From: Circinella umbellata | Lineage: Eukaryota; Mucoromycota; Mucoromycetes; Mucorales; Lichtheimiaceae | NCBI GenBank assembly: GCA_025093555.1 | Contig: JAIWNF010000021.1 | Location: 124,001 to 188,000, forward strand | Direction of reading: 5' to 3' | DNA length: 64,000 nt | Shown here: positions 49,550 through 64,000 of the stretch, piece by piece | Layout of the letters: each line of letters starts with the position of its first letter | Numbering within the stretch: the first letter of the stretch is position 1 | The notes under the pieces: generated by a model | Told to the model about the DNA's origin: nothing | What the model saw: the letters and a program-made list of their open reading frames with translations, nothing else | Databases searched by the model: none | Translations under genes and position numbers: made by a program

Positions 49550-51618
49550 GTTATTATTGAATATAGATTTAGGTATAGATATAAATATAGATATATTAAG
49601 TATCTTTAAATACAAAGTGTGTAATTTATAATATAGTATTCAGCAATATATATATATATATATTAGTAAAAGAAAAATAATAAAAACAAAAGAGAAAAAA
49701 AAAAGAGTAGATAATAATATAATAATAGTATAATTAAGATGATTTTTTTAAGGAGGAAATAAAATGAAAATGAGGGCCTTTATGTTTTTCGTAAACTTTT
49801 TTTTTTTTATTTTTTTGCCTACAACTGATATATAAAAGCCAACTGTTTAGGCAAATAAAAGGAAAGAAAGAAAGAAAGTATCTTGATCGACTCTAGTTTG
49901 TATATACTAAAACACAATTACATCAAATTCAATTCGCTCACTCCCCTTCTCCTTAATTTTTTTTTTAGGATATGATTTTTGCATGTTTTTCATCCGTTCA
50001 CTTAAAGGGGGAGGGGGGGGGCAAAAATAAATAAAGAGAAAGAGAGAGAGGCAAAAAAAAAAAAGGGAGAGAACAATTCAACTTACTATTAGCGGGGTCC
50101 TGTTTGCTACAACTTTTCTTATCATTTAAGCCCCATTTTCTGGACTTCTTACTTTCATGACACATGTGTATTTGTTCCCAGTTCCCTATAATAAATAACT
50201 CCTCATTCTGTCAGGCTTACAATGACAGAAAGGAGAAAAGTAAACCATTGGCAAAAAAAAAAGAGTTGTGGAATGTTTTTTTTTAGCTTAAAGGTATCCA
50301 AGGTGTAAACTCACGTTTTTTTTCGGGGGTCTGGAGGCGTATATAAAGAAAGGAAATTAGTATGTGTGTGTGTATGGGGGGGGGGGAATAAATATTACAT
50401 ATAACATACAAAAAGAGAAGAGAGAAAGTGAAGAAAACATAAACACGATATTTCTTATTTGTTCGTTCATTACGCGCAAACAGACATCACACGAACAATT
50501 TTAATTAGATCGTCTACTTCCTTTTTATATTTCAATTTTATCCTGAATCTTTATACGTACTTATTATGACAATTAATGCATTTTATTCTCTTTTCACTTT
50601 TTGTATAAGATTATAATATCATTTAACAATATAACTTATATAGATATGTTGTGAGAATAGTATATACTATTCAAACATAATTGGCTAAAAAATTAAAAAT
50701 AAAAAAGAACAAGAGAAAGTTTGGGCTGTCGGTTCAGATTTACATTGAGCATAACGTGAGATATTCTAGTTTTACTTTTTATGCATTTCATTATCAGCAT
50801 ATATACCCTATAAGTTTATATGTAGGTATACATGTATAATTCAGATGACTGAAGAAATCTGTACCAACATAAAAATAATCACAGGAGCACGGGTTATTTT
50901 TATTAGAATTTCAAAACGTGGGGATGTGAGAGAGCAAAGTTGTGTTTTTTGATGGTGTCAAGCGCGGGATTTTTGTTGCATAAAATTTTTTATTCTTTCT
51001 GAATAGTAATTATCCGCTCTTTGACTCTTTCCTTCCCCTCCCGCCCCTTACGTCCCAAAAACAATGACTATGTATCTTATCAATCATATACTTTATAATT
51101 TATAATTTAACCTTTTAATAAATATACATGTATCAAAATAAACTATAATCTTTCGAAATATATATATATATATATATCTATTTCTTTTTTTTTATGCTGT
51201 TGATGTTCATTGATAATTGGTGCAATTTTATATACCTAACAACGGATAGGCATAAGAAGATTGATAATACGTAACACTTGAACCTCAATACAATCCCGTA
51301 TAAATTACAGTAACAATAATAGTGTTAATCCTTGAGAGGAAGAAGAAAGTAGAAGATAGTTGAATAAAAGATAAAATATCCTTTTTTTTCTTACATTTTT
51401 AAAGATGACTCGTTACAAAACCAAAGGTTATGCAGTATATAGTATCAAATGACGGGGGGTAGAGGGGGAAGAGGAGGAGGAGGAGTAGGGCTCTATTATC
51501 GTGGTATAAATTATATGATGTGGCAAAAATAAAGAGGTTATAAAAAAAAGCTATTACATGTACTAATGGTGGATTTTTTTGAGTTTTTCGAGTTTGACTT
51601 TTACTATGACTACCGTTG
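49128..51618. other. 2.5-kb intergenic region with simple repeats
   Basis: Upstream of the ankyrin-DIL gene. It contains repeated TTCGTTTGTTCGTT sequence (about 49270-49325), an ATT repeat (49517-49555), G runs near 50010 and 50377-50387, and a TA repeat (51160-51177). No exon is supported. Confidence 0.5.
49517..49555. repeat. ATT trinucleotide microsatellite
   Basis: About thirteen ATT units in a row with one interruption (GTT) near the end. Confidence 0.85.
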
Positions 51619-51987
51619 TTAGGGAGATGGCTTCTGGTTGCCATCGCTCCTATTTGCATGATCAGGTCGAAGAACGATAATTCTTGGTTTTTCTACAATG
51701 TCTTTATGAAACAACGGAGCAGTGCATATACATTTCTTGGATTTTTTGTTACATGTACCAAACAGATACGCTTCTTTGAAAAGACAATGAAATCCACATG
51801 TAATATCTGCAGAACAGCTTTTTTCAGTTGGATGCTTTAACGTTTTTGGTGGTTCACTCTTTTCACTGTCACTACGTGTGACAAGTACAGGGGCGGATTG
51901 AACAAAATGATCAATGAAAAAAATGAGTGTAAAGATGATAAAAAGGAAGGTAGTGGATTGCATAATGAATGGAATGGAATAAGGCAA
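51619..51987 (-). CDS. secreted defensin-like (CS-alpha-beta type) cysteine-rich protein
   Basis: Single exon, 122 residues from the first Met, or 114 from Met9. A hydrophobic signal peptide (FLFIIFTLIFFIDHFVQSA) ends near residue 32. A Ser/Glu/Pro/Lys-rich spacer follows, then six cysteines at 58, 64, 68, 79, 86 and 88: C-x5-C-x3-C-x10-C-x6-C-x-C. The CxxxC, GxC (GTC at 77-79) and CxC elements are the signature of the CS-alpha-beta fold shared by plant, insect and fungal defensins. A 34-residue basic C-terminal tail is unusual. Antimicrobial or signalling activity is inferred from fold only; cysteine spacing could also arise in an unrelated secreted effector. Confidence 0.7.
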   Translation of the reverse strand: MPYSIPFIMQSTTFLFIIFTLIFFIDHFVQSAPVLVTRSDSEKSEPPKTLKHPTEKSCSADITCGFHCLFKEAYLFGTCNKKSKKCICTAPLFHKDIVEKPRIIVLRPDHANRSDGNQKPSP

Positions 51988-52573
51988 GAACTTTTTATTT
52001 TTCTTCTAAAGGTATAGAATAGTATGAATGGTGACAACAACCTTCAATATTTATATGAATTTTTTAAAATTTATTTAGGGGTTGAGCCGACGATGAAGGT
52101 TGTTATTATTAAAACGAAACGTTCTTTCATTCTTTTTGCAAATCAAAGGAGATTTCACGAGTTCATCATATAATTAAAGATAATTATCCTCAGCGCATTA
52201 TTCCGAAAATGATAACTTCCTCTATATAACCACCCCCCCCTTTTCTCATTCCCCTTAATATTTGCCATCATCACGTAATCAATAAAAATAATAATCTTTC
52301 TTTCGAGTATCTCCAATACCACAATTTCTCAGTTCATCGTAAACATATATACATAATCCAAAAATAACCTATCAACTTCCCATTATGCCCCATATGTAAA
52401 TCATTTAACATAATTATTCCTGTACACCCCTCCCCTTTTTTTTCACTCTTTTCCAATTACTGTCGCGTTGATATAAATTTATATAGAAAAAAAGATTGGT
52501 GAGTTTTTTTGTTGGTTGGTTATTGTTTTTATTCGTGAATTGTTGAGAAACGGGAAAAAACACGATAATTTGT
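51988..52573. other. intergenic
   Basis: 5' flank of the defensin-like gene and 3' flank of the P1 gene. A TATAAATATT box on the minus strand (about 52048-52057) sits roughly 60-70 bp upstream of the defensin-like start. Nothing else is supported. Confidence 0.5.
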
Positions 52574-53051
52574 TTAGTCGAAAAGACCGAAGCCCATATC
52601 ATCATCCGATTCCTCGGCTTCCTCTTCCTTAGCTTCTTCAGCGGGAGCATCACCACCAGCAGCAGCGCCGGCAGCACCACCAGCAGGAGCAGCGGAAGCA
52701 CCGGGTTGGGAAAGACCTCCCAACAATTCCTTAAGGTCTTGACCTTCCAAAGCCTTAGCAAAGATGTTGAACCAGACGGGTTCGACGGTGACACCAGCAG
52801 CCTTGACCAAAGCTTGAAGCTTGTCAGCCTAAATAAAAAAAAATCAAATTGTTTCTTTTTTAGAATTCCAAAATAATGTTGCTCGATGTGTTGAATTTTG
52901 TAATTATCTGAATTTCGTTCTTTTTCTTTTTTTTTTTTGGAAAAATTGTGATATCATAAATAAATGAAATGGATGGACGTACGGTGATTTCAACAGCACC
53001 GTCTTGGAGGATGAGGGCAGCGTAGACAACAGCGAGTTCAGCGGTCGACAT
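52574..53051 (-). CDS. 60S acidic ribosomal protein P1
   Basis: Two exons, complement(52574-52828, 52983-53051), 107 residues, joined [26 protein letters not shown] is the dimerisation region. An Ala/Gly-rich hinge leads to the invariant acidic tail [13 protein letters not shown]1 pairs with P2 on P0 to form the ribosomal stalk that recruits translational GTPases. Third-position C/G bias is strong, as in GAPDH. Length is typical (105-115). Confidence 0.96.
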
Positions 53052-55092
53052 GATGGATGGATGGATGGATTGGCTTAAAAGATATGGCCGTTGAAAGAGA
53101 AGGTCTTTATGATGGACAGGGCGTAAGCGCGGTTATGTGAGATTTCTAGTCCCGAAGCTGCACCGAGTTTTGGTGGTGGGTTTTTTTTTTTTTTTTGTCT
53201 GCGAACATTTTCTGGTATATAGGAAATTGAAAGTTTGTAAAGCATAGCATTTAATTTTATTTTACCTACTAGCCATTTTTCTTTGACAAATGGATCGTGT
53301 TTAAATGATGACAAAAGAAGAAATTAGACTATCAACTAAACAAGTGACTTTGTAAAGAGAATCATTATTTACAACGACGGCAACTTAAAAACTACTATTG
53401 GTTTCAAATAACTTTATTTGTTGAAACTATATAATCTTTCAATTGAATTTATTTGGTAAAACTTTCTTAATTGCTGAAATTCAAGTAAATTATTGTTGCC
53501 ATGGGAACAAGTATATCTATACCAATCATTGATAATTCTGCGAACCAAAAAAAAAAAAAATTGATGATTCATTTTTATGTTCAGAACGACTATTTATAAA
53601 AGGATTTCTCTAATTGCTTCTGGTTCACGTCAGCAACCTTATTAGTGATCAATATATTCAATTCAACTGATAGACTTACTAATATCTTGTCTTGATAATG
53701 GTAAGAAGTAAGTTAAATCGATATCTTCTTAAGCCCACTGAAGCAAAGAGCTTTTTCATAATTTAATGAATCTTTCTACATTTTGACGAACATTTTTTGA
53801 TACTGAGTTCATCATGAATTTACTGGAGGTTTTACTCCTTATCTTCTTTACTTGGACTGAATATTTTGTAAATAGTGATATTGTCATTTGTCTGAATGGT
53901 ACACGCAAAGCAACATATTATCGCTACGCTCCACCTTTTTTTTATGACTTAAAATGAATATTGTACACTATCTATAACACACTCAGTATGAAGCTGGGAA
54001 CTGTTACTATTAGTGTAAATCAGCAATGAAAGAAGTACCATTACTGCAACAGACCCAGGATTTTTACTGTTACCGAATGGGATAATACGATGGAAGCAAA
54101 CCAAATTTTTAAGACAGTTAATAAATGATTTTCCTCAGTAACCGTAATAATTTAGAATGTAGATAAGGCACGTTGTACATATATATTAACTGTAAAGTAC
54201 TATATGGTAAAGTACTGAAGTAATATCATAACCAGTACTGTAAATCAAGAGCGTCGATGGGGGAAACTTCTCTTGTGTGTGATTCGGCACGAATAGATGT
54301 AAAGCTTATGATCTCCTTTTTTTTTATTCAAATATATTTCTAAATTACAAGACTAGTTACAGATAAAAATTACTCATTAAATACATTACATCTGTTGTTT
54401 ATTTCTGTTCTTTTTTTTTTTTAATAAAAATAAAAATAAAACATAAATGTTTTAGATATATTCTGTTCGTATTCTACAAGATAGTGTTAAAGAGCGAGTA
54501 CGTAGTATTGTCTATGTTGGCAGCAATGTACATAGGGGTTGAGAAGAACTTATTTATGGCTTTAATTAATAATCCTTTATTATAAAAAAAACAGAGTCAA
54601 TAGTATGAATATGTAGAAATAAGATAAAAATATGAATAGAAGGATCGAGAGTATATCCGAAAGGTAATTTAAATGGATGAGTCAAAAAAAAAAAAAGTCA
54701 GTTGTCCTACTGAAAAGAGGCTTATTTTAAGTAAATAATATATAATAGATCAAGATAAATATGTAATTGTCTTATCCCATTTAATATTAAATACAACATG
54801 GACATCTGATTAAATAATCTGATAATTTTTTTTTTAATTTCCTTTCAGAAACAATTATTATTGGCAAATAAAAAAAGTGAATTGACATGATATATGATAA
54901 AGGGGGGGGGGAGAGGTTGGAATGCTATTATACAAATTTAAAGCGGGAGTGGGGGTTTTAAAGGGGGGTGGGAATGAATCAGATAAAAAAAAGCTTATAA
55001 GGTAATTTTTTTTTTGTGAAATTATAGAAAGATATACAATGTGCTTATTGGAATGATATGTATTGTGGTATATTATATGTATTGTTTTTGTT
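53052..55092. other. 2-kb intergenic region
   Basis: AT-rich with G runs at about 54901-54910 and 54963-54970. No coding sequence, RNA gene or transposon edge is supported. Confidence 0.45.
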
Positions 55093-55646
55093 CTAGATAT
55101 AAAAGATGCTTGGAGTCGTACGATGTTTTGTTGTCATTGTTGTTTTATTTCTATTATTAATATAATTTAAATTATAGACTTCTTGATAACTATTTGATGG
55201 TGAAGGAGGTGGAGATAAAAGAGATGATGTTGATGATGATGTTGATGTTGATGGAGATGTTGATGGAGATGATAGTGGAGTAGAAATAGTGGATGATATT
55301 GTTGTAAAAGATGAATCATCCCAATCACTATGTGTTGTTGTTGAAGAAGAAATTACTGCGGATGTCGCTGCGGATGTCGCTGCGGATGTTACTTTTCTTG
55401 TTGAAAAAGAAGAAGAAGGTCGTGGAAAGTTTTTTAATTCTCCATAATCATAACCAAGTAGAGGATTATGTTCTAAACAATCAGAACGTAAGCATTCATC
55501 AGAACAATAAAGAGAATTCTATTAAATTAAAATTTAATTACAATGAGTTTATCACATATTATTTGAAAATAAAAATAAAGTAAAAGACATACCGAATAAC
55601 CTTTAATGGCATTATCACAATAAGTACACCAATTAAGATCGCTCAT
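55093..55646 (-). CDS. Ecl1-like zinc-binding life-span regulatory protein
   Basis: Two exons, complement(55093-55518, 55593-55646), 159 residues. MSDLNWCTYCDNAIKGYS joins NSLYCSDECLRSDCLEH across the intron, giving Cys7-x2-Cys10-x12-Cys23-x3-Cys27. This matches the zinc motif of the fungal Ecl1/2/3 family, small proteins that in fission yeast extend chronological life span and respond to sulphur or nutrient limitation. The rest is Ser/Thr/Pro-rich and disordered, including three tandem TSAA-type repeats, and ends in HRTTPSIFYI. Family assignment rests on the N-terminal motif. Confidence 0.8.
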
Positions 55647-55884
55647 ATTTTATTATGCAGAAACGAGAAAGAGTATATATAAATGTATGTATATATGTGT
55701 AAGTAGGTATGTGTAAGTATGTATGTGTATTTATATATAGATATATATATATATATGAAGAAGAAGAAAGACAATTGTTATGCAAAGAAAAAGAAAGAAG
55801 TTAATAGGTGATAAAAGAAACTATTTTATTTTATACATTTTTTTTTATTGGGGGGAGGGTTATAGAAGGAATCTCCGCTTGGAG

Positions 55885-57754
<1,870 letters not shown>

Positions 57755-58138
57755 GGTAAATAATAACGCGTTTTATAAAGTGTGAAAAGAATAAGAAAAC
57801 TGCAAACGCGTTTTTTTTTTTCAGACCAACTAGCCTTTTTATTTCCAGCACGAGACATTGAATAAACCAAAAGTTTCAATGGATAATTTGCAAATAATAC
57901 TTTTTTTTTTTTTGCTCTCTTCTTTTTATTCCAATTATCAAATAGAAAAATTAAAGAGGGGAAAAAAGGGAACTATTTATATATGTACAAAGGAAAAGAA
58001 AAGACATTTCATCAATATGATTTTAAATGATGTAACATGTTATGTAAGGTGTGTTTATATTTCATGTGTGTGTAGTGTAGTTGTGTAGTTGTGTAGTTTT
58101 ACGTGAAAAAATAGGAAGGAATATAAAAGGGGGAATCT
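57755..58138. other. intergenic
   Basis: 5' flank of the Hat2 gene and 3' flank of LYS1, with T runs. Nothing else seen. Confidence 0.5.
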
Positions 58139-59794
58139 TTACAAACGAGCAAGAGCGAGCTTTTCTTTGAAAAGCTTTTCAGCATCTTGCCAAACACGAG
58201 CTTCGGAACGGTTAGCCAATTCACGCATAGTAGGCAATAAATCATGAGAGAACATATCGGAACTTTCACGAGGAAGTAAAGTAGGTAAATGATCAATAGA
58301 GATAACATCCAAAGGCTTGGAGTTAGTATTTTCAACAGGAACAGTAGGCTTGTCAAAAGTGGTATTGATAGAATAGACAGGCAATGGGTTATTAGGGTTA
58401 GTGGTGTCACATGAAACATCACAAATAACAGATAATTTACGATCGCCATTCATCATTTCACGAGTAACAAAAGGAGGAATCTTGGCAGTTAAATAGATAC
58501 AGTTAACAAAGATATCTAAAATAAAATATAATATCATATTACGTTAATATTCACCTTTTTCTCTCTCTCTTTTTATATATATATATGTGTATAAAATAAT
58601 AATCTTACCAGCATCCAAGATTTGAGGGAAAGGTCCACCACCCTTGGTTTCATTAATATCCCACTTGATAATGTTTTCTTCGGGGATACCAGCCTTACGA
58701 GCGAAATCAACAGCACCACCACCGCAACGACCTAAAGCACCCATGACCATAACCTTGGGGTATTGACCACCATTAGCAGCACCTGTAAATATAAAATAAA
58801 AAGCATCATTCGATTAGTTATTTGTGTGCAACAAATTATTTCCCACGAATACTCTCTTTTTCTGTCATATATATATATATATATATATATATAACGACAA
58901 GAGAAATTCACAAAAAAAAAAAAAATACATACTAGCTTCAGCCAAACGACCCTTAGTATAATCAATAAGAGCATCTTCATTAGGATAAGGCTTTAAAGCA
59001 CCATAAGTTTCAGAACCCTTGGTCTTTTGATGACACCAAACATCAATAGCAACAGCGGAACCAGCAAAACCGGCCATATAACCAAATGCAGCAACACGGC
59101 GACCTTCAAAAAATAAATAAATAAAACGTGTCAGCTTCTCCCACGCGCTATCTGGCTTATATTTGAAAAAAACCACAACAACAACAACAACAACAACGCG
59201 TACGTAACACACCATTTCATCCTTCCCCCCCCGCGCCCGGACGAAGCCCCGGTTAAAAAAAAAAGATATAGACACTTACCATTAGCATCATTTAAAAATT
59301 CCAAATCCAAAATAGTACCATTACCAGCATCAAATCGATGCAAGATTTCCTTCCAACCACCTTGGTTCTTGAAACAATGAGCAAAGAAAATATGAGTATG
59401 ATGAAGAGGTGAGTCATCATTTTCGGGTAATTCCTTTAAACCAACAATATATGCATCAGCAGGAGCATCGGTTTTCCAACTCAAAGTATCAACAAGAGGA
59501 CAGCCAACCCTAAAAAAAAAAAAGAGAGAAAAATTCATCATTTTGTTGTTGTTCATTATTTAGAAATAAGGTTTTCTCTTATTATTTAATATATAAACTA
59601 CACTACTATTTTTTTTTTTCAAATTAAAAAACATACTTGGCATATTCTTCGTCATCGAAAATACGTTGTTCGGAACGTTCAACAGTGATTTTATAACCAG
59701 CATCTAATAATTCCTTAGCAGTAGAAGGAGTTAAAGCAGCACGGTGTTCCATGGGCTTGGTTTCAGCACGGAGCCAGAGATGAGGAGCAGACAT
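58139..59794 (-). CDS. LYS1: saccharopine dehydrogenase (NAD+, L-lysine-forming)
   Basis: Five exons, complement(58139-58515, 58609-58782, 58933-59103, 59280-59509, 59637-59794), 369 residues. [19 protein letters not shown] opens the family N-terminus. [34 protein letters not shown] and [14 protein letters not shown] follow. [20 protein letters not shown] is the NAD-binding loop, and [18 protein letters not shown] and [19 protein letters not shown] are conserved near the end. It catalyses the last step of the fungal alpha-aminoadipate pathway, saccharopine + NAD+ to lysine + 2-oxoglutarate. Length matches the yeast enzyme closely. The C-terminal ARL resembles a peroxisomal targeting tripeptide, as is common in fungal Lys1. 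Confidence 0.96.
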
Positions 59795-59884
59795 AATGAT
59801 TTAATAAAAGTTTGTTGTATTATATATAAAAAAAACAAAAAGAGTGAAAAAAAAGAAAGAGAAAAAAGAAAATGGATGCTTCTG

Positions 59885-59893
59885 CTTTATATA
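59885..59893 (-). promoter_or_regulatory. TATA box of LYS1
   Basis: TATATAAAG on the minus strand about 91-99 bp upstream of the LYS1 start codon. A second AT-rich TATATA stretch is closer (59820-59827) and may be leader sequence. Confidence 0.45.
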
Positions 59894-62800
59894 AAAAATG
59901 TCAAACGTCAAGAAAAAAAGATCAAGATGGTTATCTGAAACTCCGAATGTAATTTTTGCTTTATGACCGGGCTTATATATAGTAACGTAAATCTCCGTGA
60001 TTTACTAAATCAGGGTATAAATGTGGAGATGGATTTTTATCTATTTGAAAAAATAATGATGGATGTGACTGGAAATTCTAAAGAATTAATTAGGGTCGTT
60101 TAACTGCTTGAATAAATTAGAAGCTATTATCTAAAAAAAAAGATAACGATTATCATTGAAAATGAGAAAATTATTTGATAGTCTCTACAAGTAATCGTTT
60201 ACCATTTTTTTTTAACTTTCTGTTCTTTTTGTTGTTGTCACTGTGGTTACTACTATATTGTTACTATAGTGATTATTGTGAAAAGGATGGATAAATGGAC
60301 CAAAAAAAGAAATAGAACTGGAACGATGATATATAGTCTGAAAAGAAATAATAGAAGTACTAGTCAATAAGACTTTTGATCTACTAAAATAATATATTGT
60401 CAGTAAACTTGCATAAATCTTGAAGTCCTTTTTGTTTTTTTTATTTGTCATAGCATTTCTTTTTTTTAAGATCTCCCCCCCCCAAAAAAAAAAATTAGTT
60501 TCCCGATGATAATTTACCAAATGCATGAATGAGATTTAGAATAATCTAGATGTTAGATTATCAAGAATCATAGTATAAATGTGTATTGTCTATCTCCATT
60601 TTTTGATGGATTTTTTATGTAAACAGAGTAATTCCTTTGAATAGGGGGTTCAACTGTCATTGTTTTGATCTTACATTTTTTTCACAAGGGATTTTTTTTT
60701 TTTTGCAAGTTCTCTTCTTGCTAAAAATGAAAGTACGCAAACTTATTCAAGAAAAGAAAAAAAAAATTGCTGCGACTAAAAAAGTCTTGACATTTAAGAA
60801 AAAAATTGTTTGTACGAGTATTACTCATGTGGTGGCAAATAATTAGTAACTAGGCAAAATCATAAATTATCAATTAGACTTATATATTCTATCTCTTTAT
60901 TAACTTGGTTGTCTTTTTTTTTTATTATTATCCACTCGACAATATAAGTATCATTAGAAAAAAATGTTGATATTATATATAAGAGTGGCTAATTATAACA
61001 ACAATATCAACTGTTCCATATAATTATTTAAAAAGTTAAAAAATAAAATTACACTACAAAGTTATTAACCACAAGATTTATTGTGATTTCACATATCATG
61101 GAGATTTTATTAGTAAATTTGTTATAGTGATTTTTACTTTGTAGGATTTTGTTAAAGTCCTTATAAAAACAATTTTGTGCAACGTTTGTGAAATTTTAAA
61201 CTGTTATTATCAATGAAAAAAGAAAACTGATGTACATTGAACTGCTTCTATATGCTACTCTTCTGCTTATTTCAAGTAGTAGTAGTAGTCGTTTTTTTTT
61301 CACAGTATGTACGTATTTAGAACATTGAGTAGAAATTGGTACGGCTACATTGTAGAGTATACATAATCAAAGCACCTAATGCATGAAATCACTTTCTTTC
61401 AACTGAGTTATTCTACAAGGTAAAGAAATATTGCTGTTTTTTAATTGCCTTGTGATACTCGACTGTATTTGATATAGTAAGATGACAAGTAAGGAGATCC
61501 ATAGTAGTATTTGTAAGAAGGTCTATCACTGCTATATTATGCAAAAAAAAAAAAGGCACGTGCTGTTACGTAAAGTTAATATTGACCCAAATTATCATTA
61601 TTAGTACTGGATCATGTTATTATTATTTACCATTTACTGACTCTTTCCAAATGATTTTTTGAATAAAGTTTTTTTATGAGTATACATCAACGACATTGAA
61701 CCATTAGTAACTACTCATTTACACTATAACTTTCTTCTTTTTTTTAAAAAAAAAAAAGAACCAAGTGTATGTTTTGTTATTATTCAAAGACAAAAATGAA
61801 AAGTCTAAATATAATAAAAACCATCATATGAACGCTATAAAAAAAAAGGAAACTGTTGTTTTTTTTTTAAACCATGTATATCATTACATGGTACTTTTTT
61901 TTTATAGTTTCCATATTATCTCCTTTTCTCGGCTTATTGATTTTTGATCTTGGGTATAGCTTAGATTAATATTTTTTGGTTGTTATGGTTGTCATGACAA
62001 TTAGATTTTTGTTAGGATAAAAAAAAAATAAAGGTGGATTTGATTTTCTCAGAACTATTTAATAACAACACAACTGCATAACAGTTATTTATGATTCCTC
62101 CTCTTTTTTTGACTGATAATTATTCATAAACAACCTGGTGAGGTTAAATATTTTTCATTACGTACGGCATATATACATGTATGAGAATGAAACAAAGGGA
62201 TGTAACACCAAAAAAAAGAGAATAATTTACATTTAGAATTCAAGAAACAAATTGACACTTTTTTTTTTTTACTTAACTATTATAAATAAGGAATATCAGA
62301 AACTAAAGAAATAGAGATAATTATTCATTGAATGCAGTGTCACTAAAAAAAAAAAAATTCTATATACCAATTATGTACCAACCTAACGTGCCAAGATATA
62401 AACAAAAACCAAATTAGTATATGGTTGATAGTATCGATTACGAGTATAATGTAATATTTATAAGAGAGATGTTGTCTCCCTCTTCACTCTCGTTATGCAA
62501 GATGACTACATTGCATGATAGTAATAAATTATATATACAAATATGTAGGCGGTTCTTATTAAAAAAAAACATTCTATATATAAATGTTTCGGTAACAATC
62601 ACGCAAATGGATGAAAAAGAAGGAGAAGGGAAAAGGGAGAGGGCTAGAACATAATCTATTTATTAAGCAATAACGGATGGTCGAAGACGATTGTTTCGCT
62701 TGTTTACACATTGTGTAAAACATATGTATATGTAGTCATATGCATTTTTCTCGTTTCTTTCATGCATAAAGTATACAGGATTTATGTGTGATTATAATAA

Positions 62801-64000
62801 TCAATGGCAAAAAAAGAAGCGATACGTATCAAAATCTTTCCACACGACTTGTTTGTGTATATAAAGAATAACAAAAAAAAAACTTGTTTTTTATTTAATT
62901 TACTGTTTTCATCACATCATTATTGTCATAATTACCATCATTTTTTCTAATGAATGAGGTAAGTAATAGCCCTTATAAATTAAATAGACAAAACAAATAA
63001 ATAAAAAAGCATTAAGCAACTATAATTTAATTGGGGCAATGCATGTCATTTTAATTATGTATAATGTCACCGAGTAATGCAAATCAGTGAGGATTTTCTT
63101 TATTTTTGTTATTTTACATACATTTTTACTTTTTCTTATTAACAAAAAAATGTAAGCATGTATATATAGTATACTAAATGTGTGCACATACAAATGACAC
63201 ACATATGAAACTAGTTGACTAAACTCACGTAAAAAGGTTTTGAAATGTAAATAATTTGAACCGATATGACAATTTTTCTAATACTGGATAGAGGGGTCGT
63301 ACAACCTTTTCTACTAACTTTTCTTTTGTAACGTTACGATTTGTACACCCATATCACAAGAATCACTTTTTAACGTTCGGTAACAAAGGGAGAGCCATAA
63401 TTTTTTAGAGGATACACGACGCGCATTTAATATAAGGTTTCCCCGCTATCGTGATCAATTTAATATTTTTTTTAACATAATGCTATAAAAAAAAATTGGA
63501 CTAGTGAATCATCAAAAAATAGGATATTGCTTACAATTTGCAAAATAACTTTGCATTAGTTGTAAACTAATTCCCACTATAGATCATCTGTTTTTAATCA
63601 ATTGATAAAAAATTGCTTACCTGTTTTTCTGTATAATAATAAAAAAATTAATAAATGAGCATAATTATATATTAATATTAAAAGCAGAAATTGTGAAATG
63701 TGATCAAAAAGGCAAAGAAAAATGATCGCCTTTTTTTTTTTTAAAGGGGCTGATTCAAGGGTGTAACAAGTTATTTAGTAGATAAAAAAAAACCCCACTG
63801 TTACATCTAAGATAATACTTCTTTAATAAAAACTAAGCCATACAATATCCCTTTGTTTGAAAACTTCAAACTTAAAAGGGTTTATGACAATTCAGGCTTT
63901 TTCCAGTTTTTAGTTTTTTTTGCTCTTCTCTAGATCGATCTATTCACTTTATTGTTATTAAAAAGCAAAGATATCTTTTGCAGAGCCAAACTGAAAGATT
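59894..64000. other. 4.1-kb gene-free end of the window
   Basis: No exon, RNA gene or repeat family is supported. Open frames here (for example 60212-60526, 60637-60846, 62421-62654) are dominated by Lys/Phe/Ile and lack motifs. The region has long A/T homopolymers. A gene may start beyond the window. Confidence 0.45.

Overview
The window is AT-rich eukaryotic DNA from a fungus. Genes are split by many short GT-AG introns, intergenic regions are full of homopolymer and AT tracts, and the gene content (UreF, Csm3/Swi3, Hat1, Hat2, NAD-dependent saccharopine dehydrogenase for the fungal alpha-aminoadipate lysine route, an Ecl1-type protein, an ankyrin-DIL protein and a GABA-B-like class C receptor) fits an early-diverging fungus. 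Mucoromycota, probably Mucorales, is my best guess. This is inferred from gene content, not from a marker sequence.

Layout. 0-4.6 kb: 3' end of an MFS sugar transporter (+), ureF (-) and mitochondrial clpX (+). 5.3-14.4 kb: an accessory island. It is bounded by two same-orientation copies of a transposon with terminal inverted repeats and TA target duplications. Between them lie a C2H2 zinc-finger gene interrupted by two in-frame TGA codons and a 33-bp minisatellite split by a 1.4-kb insert made of nested inverted-repeat elements. 15.0-16.4 kb: Csm3/Swi3 (TIPIN homologue, -), with a decayed gene behind its 5' end. 18.7-22.4 kb: a secreted beta-propeller lactonase (+) and an unrecognised eight-exon gene (+). 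22.4-28.4 kb: almost gene-free, with one possible 43-residue zinc microprotein. 28.4-30.2 kb: HAT1 (-). 30-35 kb: sparse, with gene relics. 35.2-36.5 kb: GAPDH (-). 39.5-43.8 kb: a 13-exon class C GPCR (-). 44.8-45.0 kb: a 52-residue zinc microprotein (-). 45.6-49.1 kb: ankyrin-DIL protein (-). 51.6-52.0 kb: a secreted six-cysteine defensin-like protein (-). 52.6-53.1 kb: ribosomal P1 (-). 55.1-55.6 kb: Ecl1-like zinc protein (-). 55.9-57.8 kb: Hat2/RBBP4 (-). 58.1-59.8 kb: LYS1 (-). 59.8-64 kb: no gene seen.

How the genes relate. Most are unrelated housekeeping genes. Two (HAT1 and the Hat2/RBBP4 WD40 protein) encode the two subunits of the B-type histone acetyltransferase and lie about 26 kb apart. 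Swi3 and the B-type HAT both act around replication and chromatin assembly, but nothing in the sequence shows co-regulation. Exon structures were rebuilt by hand from splice signals and reading-frame continuity. Each multi-exon total given is an exact multiple of three. The parts most likely to reward follow-up are the 5.3-14.4 kb island, the receptor with a PH-like tail, the defensin-like protein and the small zinc proteins.
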